This document shows, one piece after another, positions 1 through 8,706 of a DNA stretch of 35,461 nt (position 1 is its first letter; every line of letters begins with the position of its first letter). The stretch spans positions 1 through 35,461 of the forward strand of contig JAAMPI010000486.1 of NCBI GenBank assembly GCA_013054445.1, written 5' to 3'. The stretch comes from Cudoniella acicularis (taxonomy: Eukaryota; Ascomycota; Leotiomycetes; Helotiales; Helotiaceae). Made by a program: the position numbers and the translations under genes. The notes beneath the pieces are model-generated. The model did not search any database and was not told where the DNA came from. It saw only the letters and a program-made list of their open reading frames with translations.

Positions 1-105
1 TCTCATTCTTTCAATACCCGTGAAGTATATGTATTATAAGGTGGCATGAAGAAAGGTATCCTGAGTATTGATATCATTTCAAGTGGGATTTGAGGTATTT
101 GACGT
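1..105 (+). repeat. diverged dispersed repeat, copy A
   Basis: This stretch aligns by eye with 23863-23970. Both begin TCTCATTCTT, both have TATTATAAGGT or TTTATAAGGT, both continue with a GAAGAA or GAAGAAGGGTATC block, and both end near ATTTGAC. The copies differ at many positions, as expected for an old repeat. The family is not recognised. A lone TTGACAG lies just downstream at 182-188, and copy B is likewise followed by a TTGACAG at 24313. Confidence 0.45.
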
Positions 106-506
106 TGTAATCTCATTCTACTTAGCAGTATGTTGGTAACATTCTAATGTCTAGTTTAAGAGGCAAAATTAATTTCCCGATTTGACAGTACAGAACCCTT
201 CGACCCACTTGCAATCTTGTGATATGCCTATCTAATGACATAAAATACCATTGGAACTAGTTTGTCCAAAAAATAGTTGCTCGGGACTTTTAATATTTGA
301 AGTGATTTTTTGCTATCAAATGTTTGCCCGGGAAGGGACAACGCCAACTTCAGCGATATATGCCGTTGAACCACCTGAGAAAACTTACATTACTTAATTT
401 TAAGTCCATGAAACGTTTCGCCACAGAATTAACAACTGCGCAGTACAAAATTGAGAAGTGACAAAGTTAGAATTTCGCCTTGCTCTCTTTTCCGCCCCGC
501 TTAGAA

Positions 507-583
507 CCTCAACGTATCCACTTCTTCGCGCCTCATCCACTTCGCACCTTATCCACTTCTTTGCACCTCATCCACTCAACACA
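507..583 (+). repeat. CT-rich tandem repeat of about 17-19 bp
   Basis: Roughly four imperfect copies of a unit like CCTCATCCACTTCGCA lie head to tail, differing mainly at C/T positions and by small length changes. It is followed by a polypurine run (663-690) and a poly-C run, so the segment is low-complexity promoter or intergenic sequence rather than a gene. Confidence 0.5.
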
Positions 584-1466
584 CCATGAAACCCAGCCTC
601 CTAAAAATATTTATCCACCACTCGCACATTATAAATCCATTCCCTCCACCCCAAAAGTCCAGAGGAAAAAAAAAGAGAAGAAGAAAAGAAGCTCCCCTCC
701 CCCCCTTACCCCCACTGAAAGGAGGGAAATTCTAGCAAAACTCCACGGTCCTCTTTAGAGAATCGGATAAAAAAACCAGAGTCGTCTAATTTTAAAAGGG
801 GGATAAACAGTACAGCTTTACCGCCACAGGAACAAGGAACGCGCCACAATCAAGTGGTAAATGCGTAATTGATGTTATAAAGGTGACAGGAGAGGGGCTT
901 GTTTGCGGTTTGAAAGGGAAGCTTGCTGTGGCTTTGACTGCCACAAGGATTGGATTGAAGGAAGAAATTGTATTGCTATGGTAGAGGATCTTTGCAGTAC
1001 CCAAATGCGTCTTCGGATCATCTGTTTTAATGATTTGGGGTGGAGACATGAATTTTCAAGTCACTTAAGCTCCGAAAATGGGAAAATACCAAACCCTCAC
1101 AACAACACACAATCATGATGGCTGAGCAGTCCTCGATCAAACCCTCGGTCTGCCCGAGTCCTTTCATGCGACCTGCTCTATTCATGATAAGGCTATTTTC
1201 CCACAGCCAAGGTTGAAACAGGCAGCGCCAACGCCGCAAGTTGGTCTCCGCGAAAATAATCGCAACCAACACGACGGGAATTTTACCGAAACGTGATTGG
1301 CGCACCATCAATTGAAACCGCTGCCATGTTACAAGGCGCAGTCGATACGCAAAGGCGCAAACGCATTAATAAGGGGAGTGGCTGGTATTTGAAGTTTACA
1401 AAATCTGCACCAATCCACTGCGAATCCTCGTTCTTTCTTGTAGTTTGTCACTTTCATCTTGCAGCC

Positions 1467-3014
1467 ATGTCAGCCTCCAGAACGTCACGAAAAAAGCAAA
1501 GGAAGCCTTCTGGAAAGCAAGTACCGGTAATAGATTTGACCGGTGATTCTTCGGGCGAATCAATTGGCCCGACCCCTCTACGCCCAGCTCCCTATTCTGC
1601 TTCAACCAAATCTTCGACTTCAACCAATGACTCCGAAGATGTACCAAGAATTTTTGACGACGACGCACTGGAGCAGCCCCCCACACCAAACAGCCCATTC
1701 GAAGAATCCGCAGACCCTTTCGAGTATATTGTTTTCACAGAGAAGCCATGTCCACCCGACTCAATTGCAGATCAGGAACCGTTTTTTCGTCTACCTAGAA
1801 CTCGTCCGGGCGACCCAATAGTGCAAGCAAGGCACCGCTCATCGCGACTCCAAGTTGCTGGCGCCCTAAACGGTAGTCCTGCTGTACGAGGTCGACGGCA
1901 ACACAAGCGATCTTCATCCTCAACAAATACCGAGAATCACGCACCAGCAACGTCACCCAGCAGAAATCTCTCTATCCCATCTAGACCACGAGCGAGCTCA
2001 GGCCCAGTTAGTGGTACAAAATCTGCACAACTCCCTGATACCGATGAGTCGAGTGTACCAAGGCCAGAAAAGCAAGAGCCAACCCCAGCAATACTCCTCG
2101 ATTCAGCGGACGAAGTCCTCCCAATACATACTCCACACGAGGAAGCATCTGATAATGAGATAAAGAGTTCCTCATCGGCCAATAAAATCCGCACGGATCA
2201 AACAAAGGACAATCCAAATCAGGACTACCATGTCCGGCTCGTCCCATATGGAGAGGAAAAAGATGAGGAAGAAGTTAAGAATATGATATATAAATTCCTG
2301 AAGGGGAGATATAGGAGGAACAAGAGCAACAACTCGTCGATCAAAGAGATGGACGATGAACCAGAATCTGGTTGTGTTTACATTTACGCTCCGACAGATT
2401 GTCTTGAGGGTTATGTGAAAATTGGAAAGGGCAAAGACAAATGGAAAAGATTAAAAGACTGGAAGAAATGTGGCCTCAAGCTCGAAGAAGTAAAAGATAA
2501 GTACAAAAATAGCTTTTATCATTACGGCATGGTCGAATCGCTTGTCAAACATGAGCTTTACAACTGCAGACGGCAATACAAGGATATGTGCAAAGTTCAC
2601 AATGAACGGCATGAAGAATGGTTTGAAATCGATCAGGCAAAAGCGTTGAAGTGTGTAGATAAGTGGCGACGATGGGTATTGGAGCAGAAACCTTTCGACA
2701 ATGAGGGAAATTTGACCCCATTTTGGGAGTGGCGTTCTGAAAAGATACCATCAAAAGTCAGTCAGTTGAGCTGGGATTCTTGGACAAACCCAGCTGTTCG
2801 CGGTTATATAACTTCTGAACATTACGGCTTTTGGGTTGAATATTGGGGCTTTTGTCTCAACGGATCTGGTCTCGCAAAAAACTTCAGAGCTCACTTTCGT
2901 CGGAAAGATGAGAAATTCTGGCGAAGGGGACTTTTTATTTCGACACTTATGTACCTCAGACATTGGAATGTTTACGACGTGGCGTTGGGTTTTATAGCGT
3001 TGATCATTTTGTGA
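1467..3014 (+). CDS. T5orf172 (GIY-YIG superfamily, Mug113-like) protein
   Basis: Intronless ORF giving 515 residues from the ATG at 1467 (context GCAGCCATG). The frame is open to 1293, but the added residues look like leader, so 1467 was chosen. The first ~290 residues are Ser/Pro/Asp-rich and probably disordered, with VIDLT followed by an acidic/Ser stretch at residues 21-25, resembling a SUMO-interacting motif. Residues ~300-430 carry the T5orf172/DUF1766 pattern: CVYIYAP, then GYVKIGKGKDKWKRL, and later a H-x-E-W-F-E-I block near HEEWFEI. The family belongs to the GIY-YIG nuclease superfamily. Fungal members are mostly uncharacterised, one being S. pombe Mug113. Nuclease activity is not shown. 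Nuclear or SUMO-linked action is inferred from the motif only. Confidence 0.8.
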   Translation: MSASRTSRKKQRKPSGKQVPVIDLTGDSSGESIGPTPLRPAPYSASTKSSTSTNDSEDVPRIFDDDALEQPPTPNSPFEESADPFEYIVFTEKPCPPDSIADQEPFFRLPRTRPGDPIVQARHRSSRLQVAGALNGSPAVRGRRQHKRSSSSTNTENHAPATSPSRNLSIPSRPRASSGPVSGTKSAQLPDTDESSVPRPEKQEPTPAILLDSADEVLPIHTPHEEASDNEIKSSSSANKIRTDQTKDNPNQDYHVRLVPYGEEKDEEEVKNMIYKFLKGRYRRNKSNNSSIKEMDDEPESGCVYIYAPTDCLEGYVKIGKGKDKWKRLKDWKKCGLKLEEVKDKYKNSFYHYGMVESLVKHELYNCRRQYKDMCKVHNERHEEWFEIDQAKALKCVDKWRRWVLEQKPFDNEGNLTPFWEWRSEKIPSKVSQLSWDSWTNPAVRGYITSEHYGFWVEYWGFCLNGSGLAKNFRAHFRRKDEKFWRRGLFISTLMYLRHWNVYDVALGFIALIIL

Positions 3015-3347
3015 AGAGGGCAAACTTGAGCTCTTACAGTGGTTAATAAGGCTTTATACTACCTCGAGAAAATAAATTTGGATATTACAACTCGGCTTCC
3101 CGTACTCCAGGTTGCACATAAAGCCCCACATCTGAACATGTATTGACCAATAGGTAAGCTTGAACACCAAAGGTGGGGTTTGAGCGCATGTGATTGGGAG
3201 TTCGAGGCGCCGTATCTTGAGGGAAAAGAACGAAGCCGTGTTGGATGATGCAAAACTTTGGAAAAGTACGCCTAATTCAACGTTTGCATACGTCGCGCTT
3301 CTAAGATCACTCCTAAAGGATCTCTGCCTCACTAAAACAACTTAACA

Positions 3348-4278
3348 ATGGCAAGCCAAGTCAATAAAAGCCTCATTGGGAAGACGGTAATAGTTACAGG
3401 ATCCTCAAGGTAAGCTATCGTAAAGTTAGTCGCTTCTCTGACTAGAAGTAGAGGAATAGGAGCGGGAATTGCAACTGCCCTTGGGAAACGGGGAGCGAAT
3501 GTAATTGTGAACTACACATCGCCCCGAGGGAAAATAGCAGCAGCAGAAGTTGTAAAAGAAATCGAGGCTGCCGGCAGCCAAAGTGACTGTTGTTCAAGCA
3601 AATATGGCTAAAATGGCCGATCTCCCAAAACTGGTTGATGCCGCACTCGCATTATCAGAGAGCGGCAAGATTGATATATTGGTCCACAATGCTGCCACTG
3701 GGGATGATTGTCACCTGGCAGATCTGACCGAAGAGTTTTACGAATCCCAAACGGATGTAAATCTGAAAGGTGGATAAGCCGCCATGTAATTTTAGACACA
3801 TTTCGGTTGACCAGAAGCATAGCCCCGATATTCCTCACACAACTCGTCCTTCCACATATCGCTCAGGGCGGTCGTATTGTCATGGTGACTTCTGTATCTG
3901 CTCGTCTAGGGATCGCGCAGCAGACTATCTATGCTGCCACAAAGGCAGCTCTCGAGGGAGTTTGTAAGGTGTGGGCAACAGAACTGGGTCGAAAGCATGG
4001 CATCACCGTGAACTGCGTCAGTCCGGGGCCAGTGGCCACTGATATGTGGAATGAGTGTGAGCCGGAAGTACTCGCAGACTTTCAGCCTGCCATTGATGCT
4101 ACTCCAGCAGCTGCGAGGGTAGGAGAAGTGTCAGACATTGCGCCAGTTGTAGCGTAGGTACTCCGTCAATTTTTCTTCGAAGGCTTGGTTGACTCTAAAT
4201 AGGTTCTTGTGTTCAGAAGAAAGTCGGTGGGTGACAGGGTGTGTTGTAGGTGCGAGCGGAGGGATGGCATTCATATGA
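3348..4278 (+). CDS. short-chain dehydrogenase/reductase, apparent frameshift
   Basis: Classical SDR of about 261 residues in four exons. Introns are 3410-3451 (42 nt, branch-like CTGAC), 3770-3822 and 4154-4202. Splicing restores the cofactor motif TGSSRGIG, an NAA motif (VHNAATG), NLKAPIFLTQLVLPHI, the catalytic Ser in TSVSA, YAATK (Tyr and Lys), and a typical C-terminus ending VTGCVVGASGGMAFI. These residues support an NAD(P)(H)-dependent oxidoreductase in the cytosol; the substrate is unknown. One extra C near 3578-3579 breaks the frame between the Gly-Ser and the Lys-Val-Thr-Val strand. Both sides are otherwise intact, so this is either a base-call error or a very recent lesion. No intron fits the break. 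Confidence 0.75.
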
Positions 4279-4662
4279 AGTCAAGGCGATGGTGAAGGTA
4301 CAGAATGTCAAACCTCTGTGTTTAAGTTGGTGAAATCGTTAAAGCGTGGATCAAGAGGGCAAGAATTTGCTCGAAATGGGAGTTTGTCACGTGGCGATAA
4401 GATAAGGGAGCTCTTGAAGCTCCCGCGACCCCCTCCTTTCTAGTATTTACCCAGCCGGTGTTTATCAATAGTAATCTCCTGCTTCTACACAAAACTTCCC
4501 GCTTCATACCTATTCATGATACTCCTAGCCTTTACTCGTCCTGTCATATCACATCCTCTGCGAACTCTTGCAACTACAGTGCGCATGAATCTCTTACTCC
4601 GTAGCCATGGCTCTGGGTTGCTGACATCATTGTAGCTTGTATTTCCACCTCTTGCTCGCACA
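4279..4662. promoter_or_regulatory. intergenic region and leader of the glyoxalase II gene
   Basis: About 380 bases between the SDR stop and the glyoxalase II start. Two overlapping upstream ORFs lie in the probable leader: ATG 4585 to TAG 4633 (16 residues, same frame as the main ATG) and ATG 4607 to TGA 4624 (context GCCATGG). No clear TATA box was found. Confidence 0.4.
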
Positions 4663-5890
4663 ATGCATATCCAATCAATTCCTATGTGTAGGCTTCTATT
4701 TCAATCCCCAAGCTCATGCTTTTAGCCATTAACGATCCCCTTAGGGACTGGAAAGAGCGATAATTATGCCTACCTCGTTGTGGATGACAAATCTAAGGAT
4801 GCTGTGATTATCGACCCAGCCAACCCCGAAGAGTGCGTACGGAATAACTGGAATATAATAGCACGGATTGGCTGATTGGAACGATAGGGTTGCTCCAGTT
4901 TTGAGAGAGCAGATCAACTCTGGTAAAATAAATCTGACGGCAATCGTCAACACACATCAGTTCGTACCTCCAGTCAGGGTAGGAGTGGTGATAGACATTA
5001 ACAAAAGTTAGTCACTGGGATCACGCTGGAGGAAACAAACAGCTTGTAAGTATAAATCTGGAATTAAATGTTCCTGATATTTTAAGCTTATAATTTTGTC
5101 CCAATAGCTAGATCTCCCTGAGTTCAAAGGCAAGCCAGTAATTGGGGGTAAAGACTGCGACGTCGTTACGACAACCCCGAAGAATGGAGAAGGTTTTAAA
5201 ATTGGTGACATTTCCGTGAAGGCTATATACACACCCTGCCATACACAAGACAGTATCTGCTGGTTGATGGAGGATAGCACTGGTCGTGTGGTTTTTACCG
5301 GAGACACACTTTTCCATGGAGGTACGGGATTTCCCAAGTGTCTATGGAGCTCCTTTTGCTTACTCTATTCAACATGATAGGATGCGGCAGATTTTTTGAA
5401 GGATCAGCTGAGGAGATGAACATAGCATTGAACAAGACGCTAGCTTCTCTTCCGGATGATACGAAAGTCTACGTGAGTTTTTTGTTATTACTCAAAATTG
5501 TATCCTGGCTAACCAAGAAGGAAAGCCTGGTCACGAATACACAAAAGCCAATGTCAAATTTGCCTTGTCCGTCTTGCAGAGTGAGGCGGTAAAGAAGTTA
5601 TCTTCGTTCGCAGAGAACAACAAGGAAACTCAGGGTAAATTTACTATTGGAGATGAGAAGGTAAATTCCAATTTGAATTTCTAGAGGGAATTTGCTGACG
5701 GCCCTGCCAGGAACACAATGTTTTTATGAGAGTGGATGTAAGTTCTATTTATTAGCATCATGCGTCAGCTAAATTTGTAGAATCAGCACTAACGTTAACT
5801 TAGGATCCCGAAATACAGAAGGCTACGGGCAAGACCGATCCAATAGATGTCATGAGCAAGCTCCGGGAGATGAAGAATAACTTCAAGTGA
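4663..5890 (+). CDS. GLO2: hydroxyacylglutathione hydrolase (glyoxalase II)
   Basis: Nine exons give 257 residues, the usual length of cytosolic glyoxalase II. Introns are 4688-4744, 4833-4887, 4960-5011, 5046-5107, 5322-5380, 5473-5525, 5661-5710 and 5738-5803; exon 8 is only 27 nt. The protein starts MHIQSIPM and has the metallo-beta-lactamase metal motif THHHWDHAGGN (formed across the 4960-5011 intron), then CHTQDS, FTGDTLF and PGHEYT, which supply the remaining metal ligands. The enzyme hydrolyses S-D-lactoylglutathione to D-lactate and glutathione, the second step of methylglyoxal detoxification. No targeting peptide precedes the chosen start, so cytosolic location is expected. All splice junctions keep frame. 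Confidence 0.93.
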
Positions 5891-6192
5891 GTAAGTAACG
5901 AACCAATTTGTGTAAATCATACTACGTACCAATACCATGCGCAGAGAACCATCCCGAACGAAATTATGAGCAATATGTGTTGTAAATTAAAAGCAGGAAA
6001 CACAAAATCGATATCATTTTTGTCCTCAGCCAGCTTTCCTTCCCACCTTAATGAATAAATAACTTATGACGTCAACTCTCACTGAACAGTATGATCTTCA
6101 TCTCAACACATAACAGCAACTCTTCTCCAACATCTTCATTACTTCCATCTAATTGACTAGTATCCATACATTCAAACTCAAAACCTACAACC
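5891..6192. other. intergenic region
   Basis: About 300 bases between the glyoxalase II stop and the DUF1264 gene. The second half is CA/CT-rich (CATCTCAACACATAACAGC onward), as in many fungal leaders, and runs straight into ACAACCATGGCC at the next start. No other element was recognised. Confidence 0.4.
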
Positions 6193-7153
6193 ATGGCCTC
6201 CGAAAGCACTCACGGCGCCACCGACCCCCCAACAACAACCAAAGACGCCATTCTCGAAACGGGCGCAGCAGCAACTCAATCCTTTGAGGCAATAAAAACC
6301 ATCTGTGCCCATCTAAAAGCTTTCCACGTCTATGCTTCTGATCCATCGCGAACGGTGGAGGCAAATCATTATTGCACGCATTTGAGTGCTGATGTATGGT
6401 TTGTTCATTTCCGTTTAAAGATTCATCCCGATGGACTTTCCTAATGCTGCCTTCTTTGATATTTTGATATTTTTCAAAGTCTTCCTTTTTGGTTTGGTAG
6501 AGATCGTGACTGGACTTAGGTGATGATTATGGAGATGGTATGAAATAGAAGAGGGCTGAAAAAAGGGAAACAGTTCAGGCAATGCCTTATATACGATGCT
6601 CCAACCAACCCAGCACGCTTGATAGGCGTCGAATACATGATCACGCCCCGTTTATATGAGACGCTAGGCCAAGAAGAGAGGAAACTATGGCATTCTCACG
6701 ATTTTGAAGTACTTCAACCCCCCTTTTCGAGAAGCCCAAGCTTTAAAGGAATCATTGATTGACAAACAAAAAGGTCCGCAGCGGCATGCTCATAGTGCCC
6801 AACTCATACATTCCCAACGCAGTCTGGGAAGTGGGTGAAACGGCAGAGATGAAGGAAATTGTTGGGTTGTATGGGAAGACGTATCATTTTTGGCAGGTTG
6901 ACCGAGGGGATGAGTTGCCACTTGGGAAGCCGGAGTTGATGAGTTTTACGAAGGAAGCAGGTATGTTTTGATTTATTTGTTTTTTCTGAAGGGAGAGGGG
7001 AAGGGAGACTTGTGCTGATCGGAACAGGTGCCTTGGGAGAAGGTTAAGGATAGGGATCAGAGGTTTGGGGTTAAGACGGAGAGGAAGGAGGCTAGGAAGG
7101 GTATTGAGGTCGTGGAGGTTCACGGGGATGCCGATGGGTGTTGGAAGAAGTAG
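6193..7153 (+). CDS. DUF1264 / oil body-associated protein-like
   Basis: Start ATG 6193 (context ACAACCATGGCC). Introns at 6394-6573 (180 nt) and 6709-6773 are well supported, because joining the exons gives the family core: [59 protein letters not shown] and [11 protein letters not shown]. Plant relatives (OBAP) associate with lipid bodies; the role in fungi is not established. The 3' end is unclear. Exon 3 ends at 6960 with GTATGT following. The only AG before the next block is at 7026-7027, and using it gives a short tail and stop at 7045-7047 (about 180 residues). The family-like tail [15 protein letters not shown] lies in another phase and runs to a stop at 7151-7153. Confidence 0.75.
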
Positions 7154-7418
7154 TAGAGAGGTTGGCTTTGGGGGCGAGAGTATGGCAGGAATCCATTAAA
7201 GGCAATGTAAATTATGAATCAATTGCGAGAAGAATTTCAAAATGAAGAACCACCTGGTGCATTGCTACTTTAGAAGCTAGACTCGACTCCAGACCTCTTC
7301 TTTGAAAAAAATAAGTAGTCAACAAATACAAAAGATACAAAAGAATCGCTCATAAATTGCAGACATTAAAGGCTTTGAATAACCCATCAAAAGCTCAAGC
7401 CTTTCCCTTGAGCAACTC

Positions 7419-7690
7419 CTACAACCACCGCCACAATTCAACAAAAGTATATCTCCAGAAAGCACCAACCACCAAACTCGTGATGAGAATAATGCCCAGG
7501 TACTCCAAGGAAGGTCTCGAAGAATCAAAATCTCAACCGGATATCATTCTAGCTTCGTGTCCACACTCGCGCACTCTGGGAAGAGACAGTGGCGGGCTCT
7601 AGCTTTATTTTTTGGAAGCTGTTTTCTTTTCTCTCCTCTCTTGAGGTACTCGAAAATGAAGGAAATAGTGGTATACAAACCTTCAGACAT
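7419..7690 (-). CDS. possible small single-pass membrane protein
   Basis: Tentative. On the minus strand, 7531 down to the stop at 7419 reads as a 36-residue exon: a short polar start (FDSSRPSLEY), about 16 hydrophobic residues starting LGIILITSLVV, and a basic/aromatic end (FVELWRWL). A stop precedes it, so it must be spliced at the AG just upstream. One model starts at ATG 7690 and joins two tiny exons to give about 45 residues. The upstream exons are weakly supported. It would be convergent with the DUF1264 gene and divergent from the EF-hand gene. No family was recognised. Confidence 0.3.
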
Positions 7691-7963
7691 GACCAATTCC
7701 CCAATGAAATGAATGTATGACCCGGGGGATTGGTTGTGAGTAACTTTTGTTCATCAATGGTGAATTTGATGTTGTTGAAGGAAGCAGAAAATTTCCTCGT
7801 CGCGAAATTTCGAACATAAACACCCCTCGCTAGTGCATGCACGGACCCTCTTATTGTCTGCAAGGCCGAGTTGAAGCCTCGTCGGCGTCATGCTGAAGCC
7901 CACAATTTCTGCGACTTTAACAGCGTTTCCCCATACTTGGAGCTTTTAAAACATAATAACATA

Positions 7964-8706
7964 ATGGTAAGCTTCCCAGATCCTGCTTTCATGTAAAAGT
8001 CATCCTGACAAAACATCCACAGCCACCCAAACGCCGCGTCGCGGCAGCGCCGGCCGAAGCACCTGCAGCACCCAAAGCACGACAATCGAAGCTCGCGAAA
8101 GAGAACAACATCACAGGCGCAGAGGAAAACGAAATCAGGGAAGCTTTCGCGCTGTTTGCGCAGAAGAAGAAAGGAGAGAAAGAGGGCGTTATTCCAATTG
8201 GAGACGTGCGGAGGGCGATGATGTATTTCCCATTACTTTTGTTTTGGCACCTACCCCTCTTCTTTTCCAGTTGAAACTAGATCTTTTTGTTATTTAAGAA
8301 GAATGCTAATTAGGCCTTTCTTTGGGTTTGAAGCGCATTAGATATCCAACCTACGTCCGACGAACTCGAAGAATTCGTCTCGATCCTTGATCCGGAGGAA
8401 GAGGGCTACGCCGAGTACGAATCCTTTGTCGCAATATGCGCGCTCAAGTTCCACAATCGGGACCGCACGTCCGACTCGCATTCGAAGGAGCTGGACGAGG
8501 CTTTCCGGTTGTTTACTGCTGGTGGCGGGGAAGACAAAATTACGATTGCGACATTGAAGAGGGTTGCTAAGCAATTGAGAGAGGAAGTCGATGAGGAGAT
8601 GCTTAGAGATATGATTCTGGAGGCGAATGGCGGTGCTGGTGTAGGAAAGGGAGTCGAGAAGGAAGAGTTTGAGGAGATTATGAGACGAGCTGGTGTTTGG
8701 AGGTAA
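7964..8706 (+). CDS. calmodulin/centrin-like EF-hand protein
   Basis: Three exons give 191 residues. Exon 1 is the ATG alone (7964-7966), followed by intron 7967-8022 with a CTGAC branch site; the second intron is 8223-8333 with a CTAAT branch site. After a Lys/Arg/Ala/Pro-rich N-terminus of ~30 residues the protein has the calmodulin-fold layout: EENEIREAFALF, a second helix-loop-helix around residues 75-105 (LDPEEEGYAEYESF), ELDEAFRLF and EEFEEIMRRAG. None of the four loops keeps the full calcium ligand set; loop 2 has D, E, E, G but Ser at position 12. A calcium-independent adaptor role, as in myosin light chains or Rad33-type proteins, is inferred. The partner is unknown. Confidence 0.8.

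Larger units (their letters stand above)
1..1466. other. intergenic region, no supported gene
   Basis: About 1.5 kb of AT-rich sequence upstream of the T5orf172 gene. It holds a diverged dispersed repeat at 1-105, a CT-rich tract with a short tandem repeat near 507-583, and a purine tract followed by a C-run near 663-710. Short open frames occur, but none has a recognisable domain or convincing start context. The last 170 bases stay open in frame with the downstream gene but look like 5' leader. Confidence 0.6.

Noticed and set aside
480..758. 92-codon plus-strand frame
   Set aside because: It starts at a non-ATG codon, runs through a tandem repeat and a purine tract, and shows no domain.
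7549..7863. 104-codon minus-strand frame
   Set aside because: It contains the donor-like and acceptor-like sites of the possible small membrane protein and has no domain of its own.
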